A stretch of 64,000 bases of DNA. Origin: Poriferisodalis sp965208895 (GTDB lineage: Bacteria; Actinomycetota; Acidimicrobiia; Acidimicrobiales; Poriferisodalaceae). The position numbers and the translations under genes are program-made. The DNA lies in assembly GCF_965208895.1 (NCBI RefSeq), contig NZ_OZ242363.1, positions 744,001 to 808,000 of the forward strand, written 5' to 3'. The notes under the pieces are model-generated. The model did no database searches. It was not told the DNA's origin and saw nothing but the letters and a program-made list of their open reading frames with translations. Shown here in pieces: positions 1 to 8,909 of this stretch (position 1 is its first letter; each line of letters starts with the position of its first letter).

Positions 1-1
1 C

Positions 2-2146
2 GTGCTGACGCCGCCCGGTGAGCAGGGCGCCGACATCGTGGTCGGCAGCTCGCAGCGCTTCGGCGTGCCGCTGGGCTTCGGCGGACCGCACGCGGCGTTC
101 CTCGCCACCAGCGAGAAGCACCGGCGCTCGATGCCCGGACGGCTTGTGGGCGTCTCGGTCGACGCGGCCGGCAGGCCCGCCTACCGGCTGGCGTTGCAGA
201 CCCGTGAGCAGCACATACGGCGCGAACGCGCCACCAGCAACATCTGCACCGCACAGGTGCTGCTGGCGGTCATGGCTTCGATGTATGCGGTCTGGCACGG
301 CCGCGAGGGCCTGGCCGAGATCGCCGAGCGCACCCACTGGCTCACCGCCGGGCTTGCCGAGGGCCTGGGAAACTTGGGCCTGCGCCCCCGCAACGAGACT
401 TTCTTCGACACGCTGAGCGTGGAGGTGCCCGACCGCGCCGACGAGGTGCTGGCAGCAGCCCTCAACGCCGGGATCAACCTGCGGCGCATCGACGGCGACA
501 CCGTGGGCGTCTCGCTCGACGAGACCTGCGACGAGGCGACCGTCGCCCGGGTGCTCGACGCATTTGGCAGCACAGCCAGCGGCGAGACGCACGACGTCGC
601 CTCGGTGCAGGCGCTGGCCGCCTCCGCGCCATCACCCATCGCAGGCGAGCTGACGCGCACCAGCGAATACCTCACCCATCCCACGTTCAGCGCGTACCGC
701 TCGGAGACCGAGATGATGCGCTACCTGCGCCGTCTCGCTTCCTACGACGTTGCGCTCGACCGGTCCATGATCCCGCTGGGCAGCTGCACCATGAAGCTCA
801 ACGCTGCATCTGAGATGACGCCGGTCACCTGGCCGCAGTTCGCCGACATTCACCCCTTCGCGCCGAAAGACCAGTGGGAGGGCTACCGCCAGATCATCGC
901 CGACCTCGAACGCTGGCTGGCAGCGATCACCGGCTACGACGCTGTGTCGCTGCAGCCCAACGCCGGCTCCCAGGGCGAGCTGGCCGGGCTGCTCGCCATC
1001 CGCGGCTACCACGACGACCGTGGCGACACCCACCGCACGGTGTGCCTCATCCCCTCCTCCGCTCACGGCACCAATGCGGCCTCCGCGGTGATGGCCGGCA
1101 TGGCGGTGGTGGTGGTGGGCTGCACCGACGACGGCGATGTCGATCTTGACGACCTCGACGCCAAGATCGCGGAGCACGGCGACAACCTGGCGGCGTTCAT
1201 GGCCACGTACCCGTCCACGCACGGCGTCTACGAAGACGGCATCCGCCAAGTCTGCCGCAAGGTGCACGAGGCGGGCGGGCAGGTGTACGTGGACGGCGCG
1301 AACCTCAACGCCCTCGTCGGCCTCGCGGCGCCCGGCACCTTCGGCGCCGACGTCAGCCACCTCAACCTGCACAAGACGTTCTGCATTCCCCACGGCGGCG
1401 GCGGGCCGGGCATCGGGCCGGTAGCGTGCCGCCTGCACTTGGCCAAGTACCTGCCCAACCACCCGCTCGCCCCCGATGCGGGTCCCAGCACCGGCCCGGG
1501 CGCCATCTCGTCGGCACCGTGGGGCTCGGCGGGCATCCTGCCGATCCCGTGGATGTACATCGCGATGATGGGCGTCGAGGGACTCACCCGGGCCACCCAG
1601 ACGGCGATCCTGTCGGCCAACTACTTGGCGTCGCGCCTCGGCGAGCACTTCCCGATCCTGTACCAGGGCCGCTACGGACTCGTCGCCCACGAGTGCATCG
1701 TGGACCTGCGGCCGTACTCGCAGTGGGCCAGCGTCGACGACGTCGCCAAGCGGCTCATCGACTTCGGCTTCCACGCCCCGACCATGTCGTTCCCCGTCGC
1801 CGGGACGCTGATGATCGAGCCCACCGAGAGCGAGTCGCTGGCGGAGATCGACCGGTTCTGCGATGCGATGGCGGCGATCCGCGCCGAGATCGACAAGGTC
1901 GCCTCGGGCGAATGGCCCATCGATGACAACCCGCTCGTCAACGCGCCTCACACCGCGATCGATTCGCTCACCGGCGAGTGGGCGCACCCCTACTCGCGTA
2001 CCGAAGCGGTGTACCCGATGGGCACCAATGTGGCCACGCTGATTGCCGACAAGTACTGGCCGCCGGTCAGCCGCATCGACGGCGCGTATGGCGACCGCAA
2101 CCTCATGTGCGCCTGTCCCGACCCTCGCGCCTTCGAGACTGGCTAG
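2..2146 (+). CDS. gcvP: Glycine dehydrogenase (decarboxylating), P-protein of the glycine cleavage system, 5' end cut by window
   Basis: This is the C-terminal 714 residues of the PLP-dependent P-protein, which decarboxylates glycine and passes the aminomethyl group to the lipoyl arm of GcvH. The gene enters the window already in frame; the family is normally about 950 residues, so roughly a quarter is missing upstream. The PLP-binding lysine lies in the NLHKTF motif (codon 1373-1375), followed by the glycine-rich PHGGGGPG loop. The frame stays open to TAG at 2144-2146. Its partner gcvH lies at 27.3 kb in this window, so the system is split between two loci, as in mycobacteria. Identification is secure. 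Confidence 0.96.
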   Translation: MLTPPGEQGADIVVGSSQRFGVPLGFGGPHAAFLATSEKHRRSMPGRLVGVSVDAAGRPAYRLALQTREQHIRRERATSNICTAQVLLAVMASMYAVWHGREGLAEIAERTHWLTAGLAEGLGNLGLRPRNETFFDTLSVEVPDRADEVLAAALNAGINLRRIDGDTVGVSLDETCDEATVARVLDAFGSTASGETHDVASVQALAASAPSPIAGELTRTSEYLTHPTFSAYRSETEMMRYLRRLASYDVALDRSMIPLGSCTMKLNAASEMTPVTWPQFADIHPFAPKDQWEGYRQIIADLERWLAAITGYDAVSLQPNAGSQGELAGLLAIRGYHDDRGDTHRTVCLIPSSAHGTNAASAVMAGMAVVVVGCTDDGDVDLDDLDAKIAEHGDNLAAFMATYPSTHGVYEDGIRQVCRKVHEAGGQVYVDGANLNALVGLAAPGTFGADVSHLNLHKTFCIPHGGGGPGIGPVACRLHLAKYLPNHPLAPDAGPSTGPGAISSAPWGSAGILPIPWMYIAMMGVEGLTRATQTAILSANYLASRLGEHFPILYQGRYGLVAHECIVDLRPYSQWASVDDVAKRLIDFGFHAPTMSFPVAGTLMIEPTESESLAEIDRFCDAMAAIRAEIDKVASGEWPIDDNPLVNAPHTAIDSLTGEWAHPYSRTEAVYPMGTNVATLIADKYWPPVSRIDGAYGDRNLMCACPDPRAFETG

Positions 2147-2178
2147 CCCCGCGAGCAGGTGCAGCGGAACCGACTGCT

Positions 2179-2238
2179 GCGGCGCGGACTTGCCGTGGGG
2201 ACATGGCTGCGGCACAGACTTGCCGTGGCGACATGGCT
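2179..2238. repeat. Tandem duplication, two 30-bp units
   Basis: Two adjacent 30-bp units (2179-2208 and 2209-2238) differ at four positions. They lie between the gcvP stop and the next gene. The shared core is GACTTGCCGTGG followed by GACATGGCT. No role is evident. Confidence 0.75.
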
Positions 2239-2282
2239 GGGGCAGCTCGGCTCGACGGGGAATGGATCGGTAGCGTTCGGTC

Positions 2283-2999
2283 ATGGCGAGAGTGGATCCG
2301 CGAGTGCTCGAGATGCCGGTCGATGCCGAGCCCGGCACGATGCCGTACTTCTCCCACATCGACTCGTGGCTGCGCGCCGAGATCGACGGCCTCACCGACG
2401 CTCAGCTCGATCTCGACGACCAGTCCCCCGAGCGGGAACTGATGTGGTGGTCGATCCGCCGGCAGGTCAGCCACATCGCCTGGGTATCGATGATCTTCTC
2501 AAAGCGCCGCTGCGGCGCCCTGCTGTGGCCCGAAGGCAACATCCCCGAACCCATCGTGTGGTCCGAGCATCACCAAGGCCCCAACAACAAGCACAACCTG
2601 CGCCTCGACCCTGCCCTGTTCTGGGAAGTGCCCGACCTACTCGACAAGCTCGACCTCGGCCTGAGCTGGATGCGCTACGTGGTGGCGTCGCACCCCATCG
2701 AGACATTCCGCGAGATGGTCGAGTCGCGTCACAGCACCCACTTCTGGGACGACGTCATCACGGTGCTGCCCCGCGGCGCCTGGCACGACCCCGACGACGA
2801 GCGGCGGGTGGTGAACACGCTGGAATGCGCGATCTGGATGCTCTTCTACGAGATGTCCTCGCACATCCGCTCCATCCAGCGGATCAAGGCGATCCAGGGG
2901 CTGCCGTCGGCTGTGGAGCTGACCCGGTTCGGCTACCTGCGGCTCCCCCACTACTGGGGAGAAACCGAAGCCCCCGCACCCAGCATCACCAAGCTCTAG
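2283..2999 (+). CDS. DinB-like four-helix metal-binding protein
   Basis: A 238-residue cytosolic protein. Three histidines sit in helix-like contexts at about residues 25 (SHIDSW), 64 (SHIAW) and 194 (SSHIRS). This spacing resembles the metal-binding His triad of the DinB/YfiT superfamily, several actinobacterial members of which act as thiol-dependent transferases. No substrate can be read from the sequence. It starts with ATG at 2283 after a 136-base gap containing a tandem repeat, so it is probably transcribed separately from gcvP. The family call is by pattern only. Confidence 0.6.
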   Translation: MARVDPRVLEMPVDAEPGTMPYFSHIDSWLRAEIDGLTDAQLDLDDQSPERELMWWSIRRQVSHIAWVSMIFSKRRCGALLWPEGNIPEPIVWSEHHQGPNNKHNLRLDPALFWEVPDLLDKLDLGLSWMRYVVASHPIETFREMVESRHSTHFWDDVITVLPRGAWHDPDDERRVVNTLECAIWMLFYEMSSHIRSIQRIKAIQGLPSAVELTRFGYLRLPHYWGETEAPAPSITKL

Positions 3000-3053
3000 C
3001 CCCGCGCCGACACGCCGTCATCACGGAATCCTTGTGCCGTCGACAATGACCGA

Positions 3054-3989
3054 GTGAGCCGCATGGCAGCGCCCAAGATCATCCTCGACTGCGACCCAGG
3101 TCACGACGACGCCGTGGCAATCCTGCTGGCGGCGCGCCACTGCGACATGCTGGCCATCACCACCGTGTCGGGCAACGCGCCGCTCGCGCTGACCACCCAG
3201 AATGCGCTGCTGATGTGCCAGCTCGCCGGGCTGGACATACCTGTCCATGCGGGCGCGGATCGGCCGCTGCTGGTGCCTGCCACCCATGCGCCGCGTGCCC
3301 ACGGGGCGACGGGTCTCGACGGCCCGCCGAGGCCCGAGGTTCACCGCAGCGAGACCAGCAACGACGCCGTCGGCTGCGTCATCGAGACGGTCCGGGCGCA
3401 CGACGACGTGTGGCTCGTGCCGGTGGGGCCGCTCACCAACATCGCGCTCGCATTCCGGCAGGCCCCCGACATCGTCGAGCGCATCGCAGGTGTCTCGCTC
3501 ATGGGCGGCGCGATCGGACCGGGCAACGTCACGCCCACCGCCGAGTTCAACATCTGGGCCGATCCGCACGCGGCCCAGATCGTGTTCGCTGCGGGCGCGC
3601 CACTGGTGCGCATGGCGGGGCTGAACCTCACCCACCAGCTCTGCGTGGGCCCCACCGAGACTGCTGCGCTGCGAGCCCACGGCGGCGGGGTGTCGACGTT
3701 CGTCGCCGACCTGTTCGAGTTCTATCTGGCCGGCTACCGCGAGCGGGCGGGGTTGGAGGCTGCACCGATGCATGACCCCTGCGCTGTGCTGGCGGTCACG
3801 CGGCCCGACCTGTTCACCTTCACGGCCCGCCATGTCGACGTGGAGACTGACGGCACGCTCACCCGGGGCATGACCGTCGCCGACGAGCGGCCGGGCACAG
3901 ATGCCTCCCCCAACTGCGAGGTTGCCGTCAGCATCGATGCCGACGCAGCATTGGCACTCATTGTCGACGCTGTCTGCAGCTACCGATAG
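3054..3989 (+). CDS. Inosine/uridine-preferring nucleoside hydrolase family protein
   Basis: A 311-residue N-ribohydrolase, predicted to cleave ribonucleosides to base and ribose in the cytosol. The N-terminal calcium-binding signature DCDPGHDDAV is intact at residues 12-21, and the family's conserved GPLTNIAL and FNIWADPHAA blocks follow. Length matches the family (about 310-320). The first codon is GTG at 3054; an ATG nine bases downstream is an equally good start. Substrate preference cannot be assigned. It is followed by a copy of the dispersed repeat and then selD. Confidence 0.9.
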   Translation: MSRMAAPKIILDCDPGHDDAVAILLAARHCDMLAITTVSGNAPLALTTQNALLMCQLAGLDIPVHAGADRPLLVPATHAPRAHGATGLDGPPRPEVHRSETSNDAVGCVIETVRAHDDVWLVPVGPLTNIALAFRQAPDIVERIAGVSLMGGAIGPGNVTPTAEFNIWADPHAAQIVFAAGAPLVRMAGLNLTHQLCVGPTETAALRAHGGGVSTFVADLFEFYLAGYRERAGLEAAPMHDPCAVLAVTRPDLFTFTARHVDVETDGTLTRGMTVADERPGTDASPNCEVAVSIDADAALALIVDAVCSYR

Positions 3990-4010
3990 CGCCCACGCAG
4001 ACAGCTCAGC

Positions 4011-4098
4011 CTTCCCGTAGTCGCATCAGTTCTTCGCGCTCTTGTCCGCTCCGCTCACGGGCCGCTCGGGCCACGGCTACGCCTACCGGCGCAGCCTC
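4011..4098. repeat. Dispersed palindromic repeat, copy A
   Basis: This diverged copy shares the core CTCACGGGCCGCTCGGGCCA and the right end (ACGCCTACCGGCGCAGCCTC) with copies B, D and F. It fills the gap between the nucleoside hydrolase stop and the selD start and ends about 18 bases before the proposed selD GTG. Confidence 0.7.
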
Positions 4099-4115
4099 TG
4101 GGTACCGTTGCCGCT

Positions 4116-5282
4116 GTGCCGACCGACAGCACACCGAACAGCCCGGCGTTCCGGCTGAGCCAGTACAGCCACGGCGCGGGCTGAGCGTGCAAGCTCGGCC
4201 CGTCCGAGCTTGCGCAGGTCTTGCGCCACCTGACTCCCCCATCGCATCCAGATCTGCTGGTCGGCAACGACACCAGCGACGATGCCGCCGTGTGGCGGCT
4301 CTCCGAGGGCCAGCTGCTGGTCAGCTCCACCGATTTCTTCGCCCCGATCGTGGACGATGCGCGCACGTGGGGCCGCATTGCTGCGGCCAACGCGGCCAGC
4401 GATATCTACGCCATGGGGGCCAGACCGCTGTTCGCGCTGAACTTGGCCGCCTGGCCCCGCGAGGTGCTGCCGCTGGACCTGCTGGGCGAGGTGCTGGCAG
4501 GCGGAGCCGACGCCGCCGCTGAGGGCGGCTGGGTGGTGGCCGGCGGCCACACCATCGACGGCCCCGAACCGCTCTATGGCATGGCAGTGACCGGTCTCAG
4601 CACCCCCTCTGGCACAGCCGACGCCGCCATGGGAGCCTGTGACACACCAGCCGCAGCCGGCACAGGCCTGCTCACCAATGCGAGCGGGCAGGCGGGCCAG
4701 GCCCTCGTGCTCACCAAGCCACTGGGCACGGGCCTGCTCGCCACTGCACTGAAGCGCTCCGATCCCGAAGCGGCCGTCCGAGGCGGCGCGCTGTCTGGGG
4801 CCTACGAAGCCGGCGTGGCCGAGATGTGCAGGCTCAACGATGCCGCCGCCGCTGCGGCGATCCGGGCAGGAGCAACGGCAGCCACTGATGTCACCGGCTT
4901 CGGCCTGCTGGGGCACCTCGCCGAGCTCGCGGCAGCCAGCGGGGTGGGCGCCGCTGTGGAAGCCGGCGCAGTGCCGCTGCTGCCCGACGTGATCGGGCTC
5001 GCGACCAGCGGCTTCGTGCCCGGAGGCACCGGGCGCAACCTTGAGCACCTCGCCGAGCGCCTCGACGGCGGCGACGAGCTCACCCGCTCCGTGCTCGGCG
5101 ATCCCCAGACCTCAGGCGGCCTGCTGTTCAGCCTCGATCCCGGCCGCGCGGGCGAGGCGGTGCGCGAGCTGCGCGACAGCGGCCACGCCGCTGCGGTCAT
5201 CGGCGAGCTGACCGGCGGCCCGGTCGGAACGATCGTGATCGCCGGTGCGCTCACCGGAAGCAACATCGCGGGCTCCCGCTGA
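4116..5282 (+). CDS. selD: Selenide, water dikinase, itself a selenoprotein (UGA at residue 23)
   Basis: SelD makes selenophosphate from selenide and ATP, the selenium donor for selenocysteine synthesis. A plain ORF begins only at 4221, but reading the same frame upstream through one TGA (4182-4184) to GTG 4116 restores the missing N-terminus. It reads LSQYSHGAG-U-ACK, matching the E. coli catalytic segment YSHGAGCGCK. Sec23 aligns with Cys17, Cys25 with Cys19 and Lys26 with the essential Lys20. Downstream blocks GND..DDAAVW, DFFAPIVDD, TDVTGFGLLGHL, PGGTGRN and DPQTSGG are all present. Predicted length is 388 residues, somewhat longer than E. coli SelD. A perfect hairpin follows the UGA. Sec-containing SelD is known in other lineages. 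The exact start is inferred; no strong ribosome-binding site is visible. Confidence 0.92.
4187..4215 (+). promoter_or_regulatory. Bacterial SECIS-like hairpin in selD
   Basis: Directly after the in-frame TGA (4182-4184), GCAAGCTCGG (4189-4198) pairs perfectly with CCGAGCTTGC (4204-4213) around the 5-nt loop CCCGT. One G-U and one G-C pair extend it to 4187 and 4215. Bacterial SECIS elements lie inside the coding sequence just 3' of the UGA, as here. The apical loop has only one G, so the match to the canonical loop is imperfect. Confidence 0.8.
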
Positions 5283-5290
5283 GGCCTGCG

Positions 5291-5860
5291 ATGGTCATGG
5301 GGCGGCGGGGGGTGTTTCCCGGCTCGTTCAACCCGCCGACCACTGCGCATCTCGCCATCAGCGAGGCCGTGGTCAAACAGCACAGTCTCGATGTGCTCGT
5401 GTGGACAGTGAGCCGGGTGGCGCTCGCCAAGGAAGAGGTGCAGCTCCCGCGGCTCGCCGACCGGATCGCAGTCCTCGAAGCCGTCGCTGCGCCGATCGAT
5501 TGGCTCGAGATTGCCGTCACCGAGGTGCAGCTGCTGTCGGAGATCGCAGCCGGCTTCGACGTGATCGTGATGGGCGCCGACAAGTGGCACCAGATCCACG
5601 ACCCGGTCTTCTACGGCAACGATCCGGCCCGCCGCGACGCGTCCATCGCTGCGCTGCCGGCCGTCGCCATCGCCGCCCGGCCGCCGCACGACTGCCCACC
5701 CGAGATGGTGCTCGACGTGCCGGACTGGGTGGGCACCGTGTCGAGCACCAGAGCCCGCACCACTGACCCGACCCTGATGGCGCCCGCGGCGGCCAGCTTC
5801 GACGCACACACCGGCGCCTGGACCGACCCGGTGCGCTACGAGGCCTGGCTGAGCGGCTAG
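5291..5860 (+). CDS. NadD-like nucleotidylyltransferase family protein
   Basis: A 189-residue protein of the cytidylyltransferase / nicotinate-nucleotide adenylyltransferase superfamily. The N-terminal nucleotide-binding segment FPGSFNPPTTAHLA corresponds to the family's GSFNPxHxGH motif, but the first His is replaced by Thr. VSSTRAR near residue 155 matches the C-terminal SSTxxR motif. Because of the altered HxGH motif I would not call it a true NadD without further evidence. It begins eight bases after the selD stop, so co-transcription with selD is likely. Confidence 0.65.
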   Translation: MVMGRRGVFPGSFNPPTTAHLAISEAVVKQHSLDVLVWTVSRVALAKEEVQLPRLADRIAVLEAVAAPIDWLEIAVTEVQLLSEIAAGFDVIVMGADKWHQIHDPVFYGNDPARRDASIAALPAVAIAARPPHDCPPEMVLDVPDWVGTVSSTRARTTDPTLMAPAAASFDAHTGAWTDPVRYEAWLSG

Positions 5861-5880
5861 CAGCAACACTGAGGAGCGTT

Positions 5881-6858
5881 ATGGACGAGATTCTCGATGT
5901 AGACCTGCTCGCGTTCGAGCACCGTTCGCCAGCCCAGCGCCGGGCGGTCACCGACGGCGTCATGGCAAGCCTGCGGACGGGCTTCGTTTACACCGCGCAC
6001 GATCTCTCGGGCGGCCTGCTCGACGAGGCGTACGACGTGCTCGGCCGGTTCTTCGCGCTCGAGCCCGACACCAAGGCGCGCTATGTCGACGCGGAGTCGT
6101 TCGGCGCTCGCGGCTACACCGGCCCGCTCACCGAGACCGCCGCCGTCTCCGACCTTCCCGATTGGAAGGAGATGTTCAACTGGAGCGACCTGCCTCCCGC
6201 AGGCCACCCGCTCACCGTCACCTACGGTCGCTGGTACCGGCCCTCGATCTTTCCCGATGATGAGATCAGCGGCGCCGCCGAGATCCTCACCGAGTTCCAC
6301 CGGCGGCTGGTGGAACTGCAGCGGCGCTTCCTGCGGGTGATCGCCGAGGGCATCGGCGCCCATGAGACGTACTTCGACAGGATGACCACGTTCGGCACGC
6401 ACCTGTCGCGGGCCATCCACTACCCGCCGATGTCACATGCGCCCGCCGCCGGTGCCGAGGGCCACATCTGGGCCGACGAGCACGCCGACATCAACCTCAT
6501 CACGGCATTGCCGCGGGCCACCGAGCGGGGCCTGCAAGTGCAGATAGACGGCGAGTGGGTCGACGCAGCCCCGCCCGACGACCACGTCATCATCAACTCG
6601 GGCATCATGCTCGAGCACGTCACCAACGGCCTGATCGGCGCCGGCTGGCACCGCGTCAAGGCCGACCCCGCCCAGCGCGGCAGCCGCCTCAGCGTGGTGC
6701 AGTTCTGCCACCCCCGCCCGTCCACCATCCTCACGCCCGCGCCGTCCACGGTCGGCCCGGATCGCCCGTGCCGCTACGAAGCCGTCTCCGCCGAAGACCG
6801 CCTCGAAGAAGTGATCTGGGAGATCAACCTCATCCCCGACGCCCGCCGCGTGGAGTAA
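5881..6858 (+). CDS. 2-oxoglutarate/Fe(II)-dependent oxygenase, isopenicillin N synthase-like
   Basis: A 325-residue non-haem iron oxygenase of the IPNS/2OG superfamily. The iron-binding facial triad is visible as His201-x-Asp203 (EHADI) and His257 (GWHRVK). Arg269-x-Ser271 (RLS) matches the residues that bind the 2OG carboxylate. A good ribosome-binding site (GAGGAGCG) precedes ATG 5881. Substrate is unknown. The last 40 codons have a recognisable paralogous remnant at 10.6-10.7 kb, on the far side of the ABC-transporter island. Confidence 0.85.
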   Translation: MDEILDVDLLAFEHRSPAQRRAVTDGVMASLRTGFVYTAHDLSGGLLDEAYDVLGRFFALEPDTKARYVDAESFGARGYTGPLTETAAVSDLPDWKEMFNWSDLPPAGHPLTVTYGRWYRPSIFPDDEISGAAEILTEFHRRLVELQRRFLRVIAEGIGAHETYFDRMTTFGTHLSRAIHYPPMSHAPAAGAEGHIWADEHADINLITALPRATERGLQVQIDGEWVDAAPPDDHVIINSGIMLEHVTNGLIGAGWHRVKADPAQRGSRLSVVQFCHPRPSTILTPAPSTVGPDRPCRYEAVSAEDRLEEVIWEINLIPDARRVE

Positions 6859-6934
6859 CCGCGACCGAACCGAACTGCTTCGGCGTCGGGCCAGGGCCGG
6901 GCCAGACGTTGAGCGTCAATGAGCCAGACCGCGA

Positions 6935-7567
6935 CTATCGCAGTCCCTTGGTGATGAGCCGTGAGTTGTGCGGTGGCTGGACTGCCGCTAACGACGCTCC
7001 AACCAAGAAGACGGCGGCAGCCAGCCCGATGGATGCCGCTGTGTCGGGCGGTCGAAGCGTCAACGCCCAGATACTTGGCTCTCCGGTCTGGCCGCGGCCG
7101 AACAGCACCACAGCCATACCCGCAATGAGCGGCCCGATGGTCATGGCCCGTGTTGCGCCGATAGTGCGAGACACACATGCGATTCCGAGGTAGATCAGCG
7201 AATTGCGCGCCCAGATCAAGTGTGAGTACGAGTCCATCTGCCAGCTGCCGATCAAGCCGCTGATCAGCCCGACTGCGGCCAGAGCGACCAGCAGACCGAC
7301 ATCGAACAGGTGGAATCTGACCAACGGGCACGCGATCCGATCTCCCTTATCGGTGTCAAGGATGACCTGCACCATGGCCACCATGATGATGGGCGCCAGC
7401 ACCGCTATCGGGGTGTCGACGAGATCTCCGAGCAACAGATCGGGGAGCGGCACCAGTGTTTGGGACGCAAGCCACGGATGCAGCGCTTGCAGCGCGAAGA
7501 CGGTCAGCGTCAACCGAGGTCGGCGCGCGCGCAGCCACAGTTTCAGTCCCGTCACGCGGACCATCAA
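6935..7567 (-). CDS. Hypothetical multi-pass membrane protein
   Basis: A 210-residue hydrophobic protein with about four to five predicted transmembrane stretches, for example VFALQALHPWLAS, PIAVLAPIIMVAMVQVIL, VGLLVALAAVGLISGLI and a C-terminal AAAVFLVGASLAAV. I do not recognise a family. Its start overlaps the 3' end of the preceding 441-residue membrane gene by 4 bases, and the ABC ATPase lies upstream, so it is probably a further membrane component of the same exporter. Confidence 0.65.
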   Translation of the reverse strand: MMVRVTGLKLWLRARRPRLTLTVFALQALHPWLASQTLVPLPDLLLGDLVDTPIAVLAPIIMVAMVQVILDTDKGDRIACPLVRFHLFDVGLLVALAAVGLISGLIGSWQMDSYSHLIWARNSLIYLGIACVSRTIGATRAMTIGPLIAGMAVVLFGRGQTGEPSIWALTLRPPDTAASIGLAAAVFLVGASLAAVQPPHNSRLITKGLR

Positions 7568-8889
7568 TCTGCCAGACCGGCCAAGTTCTCAGTGTCAACT
7601 GAGTGACAGCCGAGAATTGCGTGAACGCTTGCTGCGATGAACCTTGATGTGCGATCGGGTTCCGCGAGAACATAGTCGACAACTTGCAGCTGGTCGGCGG
7701 TGAGTGTCGGCAATTGGCTTGTGTCGCCAGCGACCAAGTTCCACAGAACAGCGCGGGCCAGCGGCACGAGATCTTCGGATGACCTGCGCTCGTCATGAGG
7801 AGGTGTGTGACGCGATCGACAGACAGGTCGTGGAATCACTGCATTCGTCAGCCGTGCACGCAGCGCCCCGGGCACCTCAAGGACCCTTGGGTGCAGTTGC
7901 AGCGTCCACGTGTGATCTTGACTTCGAGCAGGAACGATTGTACGGTCAACGCGCTTGTCGTAGGTCCATTCCGTCGTATCTGCCGCTTCGGTAAACGTCT
8001 GCGGTGTCCTGATCCCGGATGCGCCGAGCCGATCGCGCACGATCGAGGTTTCTGCTCCGACTGCCTCGAAGAGCTCCTCGTGCTCCGGCCACAAGCACAC
8101 CTGTGTCGCACCATGCTGCTCGCACACCAGTTCCGATGAGGGTCGAGGAACGACGCTGTCCCAGCCGAGTTGTTCCACCATTCGAATACCGACCGCCAAC
8201 AGACCTGCGACGGGCAACACCGCAGCAAGGACCCACAGCTCCGGTCGCTTCGAAGAGAGCGCTACAGCGACGATCACAGACGCCACTGCGAGCAGCAGCG
8301 TTGCGCCGATGGCCCGTATCGACAACGCCTCGTACGCCGAACAGCAACCCGCAAGGGTGCCAGTCATGTGGCGCGGCCACACCAAGCCGATCGAAGGCGG
8401 ATAAGCAATCGCGAGCCATGTCACGATCACTGCCAGAGGCACCGCTAACGCAGTCGGGACGCGAACTGCGACTGCAGACCAGAATGCGAACACCGACAGC
8501 AGTACCAAGTACGGTATCATCATCGCCAACAGTCCCCGTGGGGTGATCGGTATGCGGCTCACATACCAGACCTGCACTAGTGCGAAAAGAGCGAATGACA
8601 CAAGAATCGACGGCACAGCCGCACGAAGAATTATCTGCCAATGACTCTTCAATGCATCGCCGCGCAGTGCATTGCTCTTTCTCAGCTTTCCGATTTCCCA
8701 AGTGAGGTAACCGGCAAGCAGGGGCACCAATAGTGAAGTCAGCAGATTACTGGCATCGCCCAGACGGTCATCGAGATAGTAGTCGAGTGCCCCGGAGTCT
8801 CCATCGAAGATGGAGTGAGACCGAGCTGCCAAAGCGCAAAGAGCAACTCCGAGGACGACAAGCGAGGTACGTCGTCGCACCATTGTCAC
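7564..8889 (-). CDS. ABC transporter membrane component (hypothetical permease)
   Basis: A 441-residue protein. The N-terminal half has about six to seven membrane segments, and the last 190 residues are soluble with scattered Cys (LVCEQHGATQVCLW, PVCRSR). It lies 20 bases downstream of the ABC ATPase gene on the same strand, which supports a permease role of the ABC-2 type, although no family motif is recognisable. The gene is AT-richer than the window average, like the rest of the 6.9-10.3 kb island, which suggests acquisition by transfer. Confidence 0.65.
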   Translation of the reverse strand: MTMVRRRTSLVVLGVALCALAARSHSIFDGDSGALDYYLDDRLGDASNLLTSLLVPLLAGYLTWEIGKLRKSNALRGDALKSHWQIILRAAVPSILVSFALFALVQVWYVSRIPITPRGLLAMMIPYLVLLSVFAFWSAVAVRVPTALAVPLAVIVTWLAIAYPPSIGLVWPRHMTGTLAGCCSAYEALSIRAIGATLLLAVASVIVAVALSSKRPELWVLAAVLPVAGLLAVGIRMVEQLGWDSVVPRPSSELVCEQHGATQVCLWPEHEELFEAVGAETSIVRDRLGASGIRTPQTFTEAADTTEWTYDKRVDRTIVPARSQDHTWTLQLHPRVLEVPGALRARLTNAVIPRPVCRSRHTPPHDERRSSEDLVPLARAVLWNLVAGDTSQLPTLTADQLQVVDYVLAEPDRTSRFIAASVHAILGCHSVDTENLAGLAD

Positions 8890-8909
8890 AACCAGCGACG
8901 TTGCAGCAT

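Noticed and set aside
632..2395. 587-codon open frame antisense to gcvP
   Set aside because: It mirrors gcvP codons, is Arg/His/Asp-rich with no domain, and arises from high GC content.
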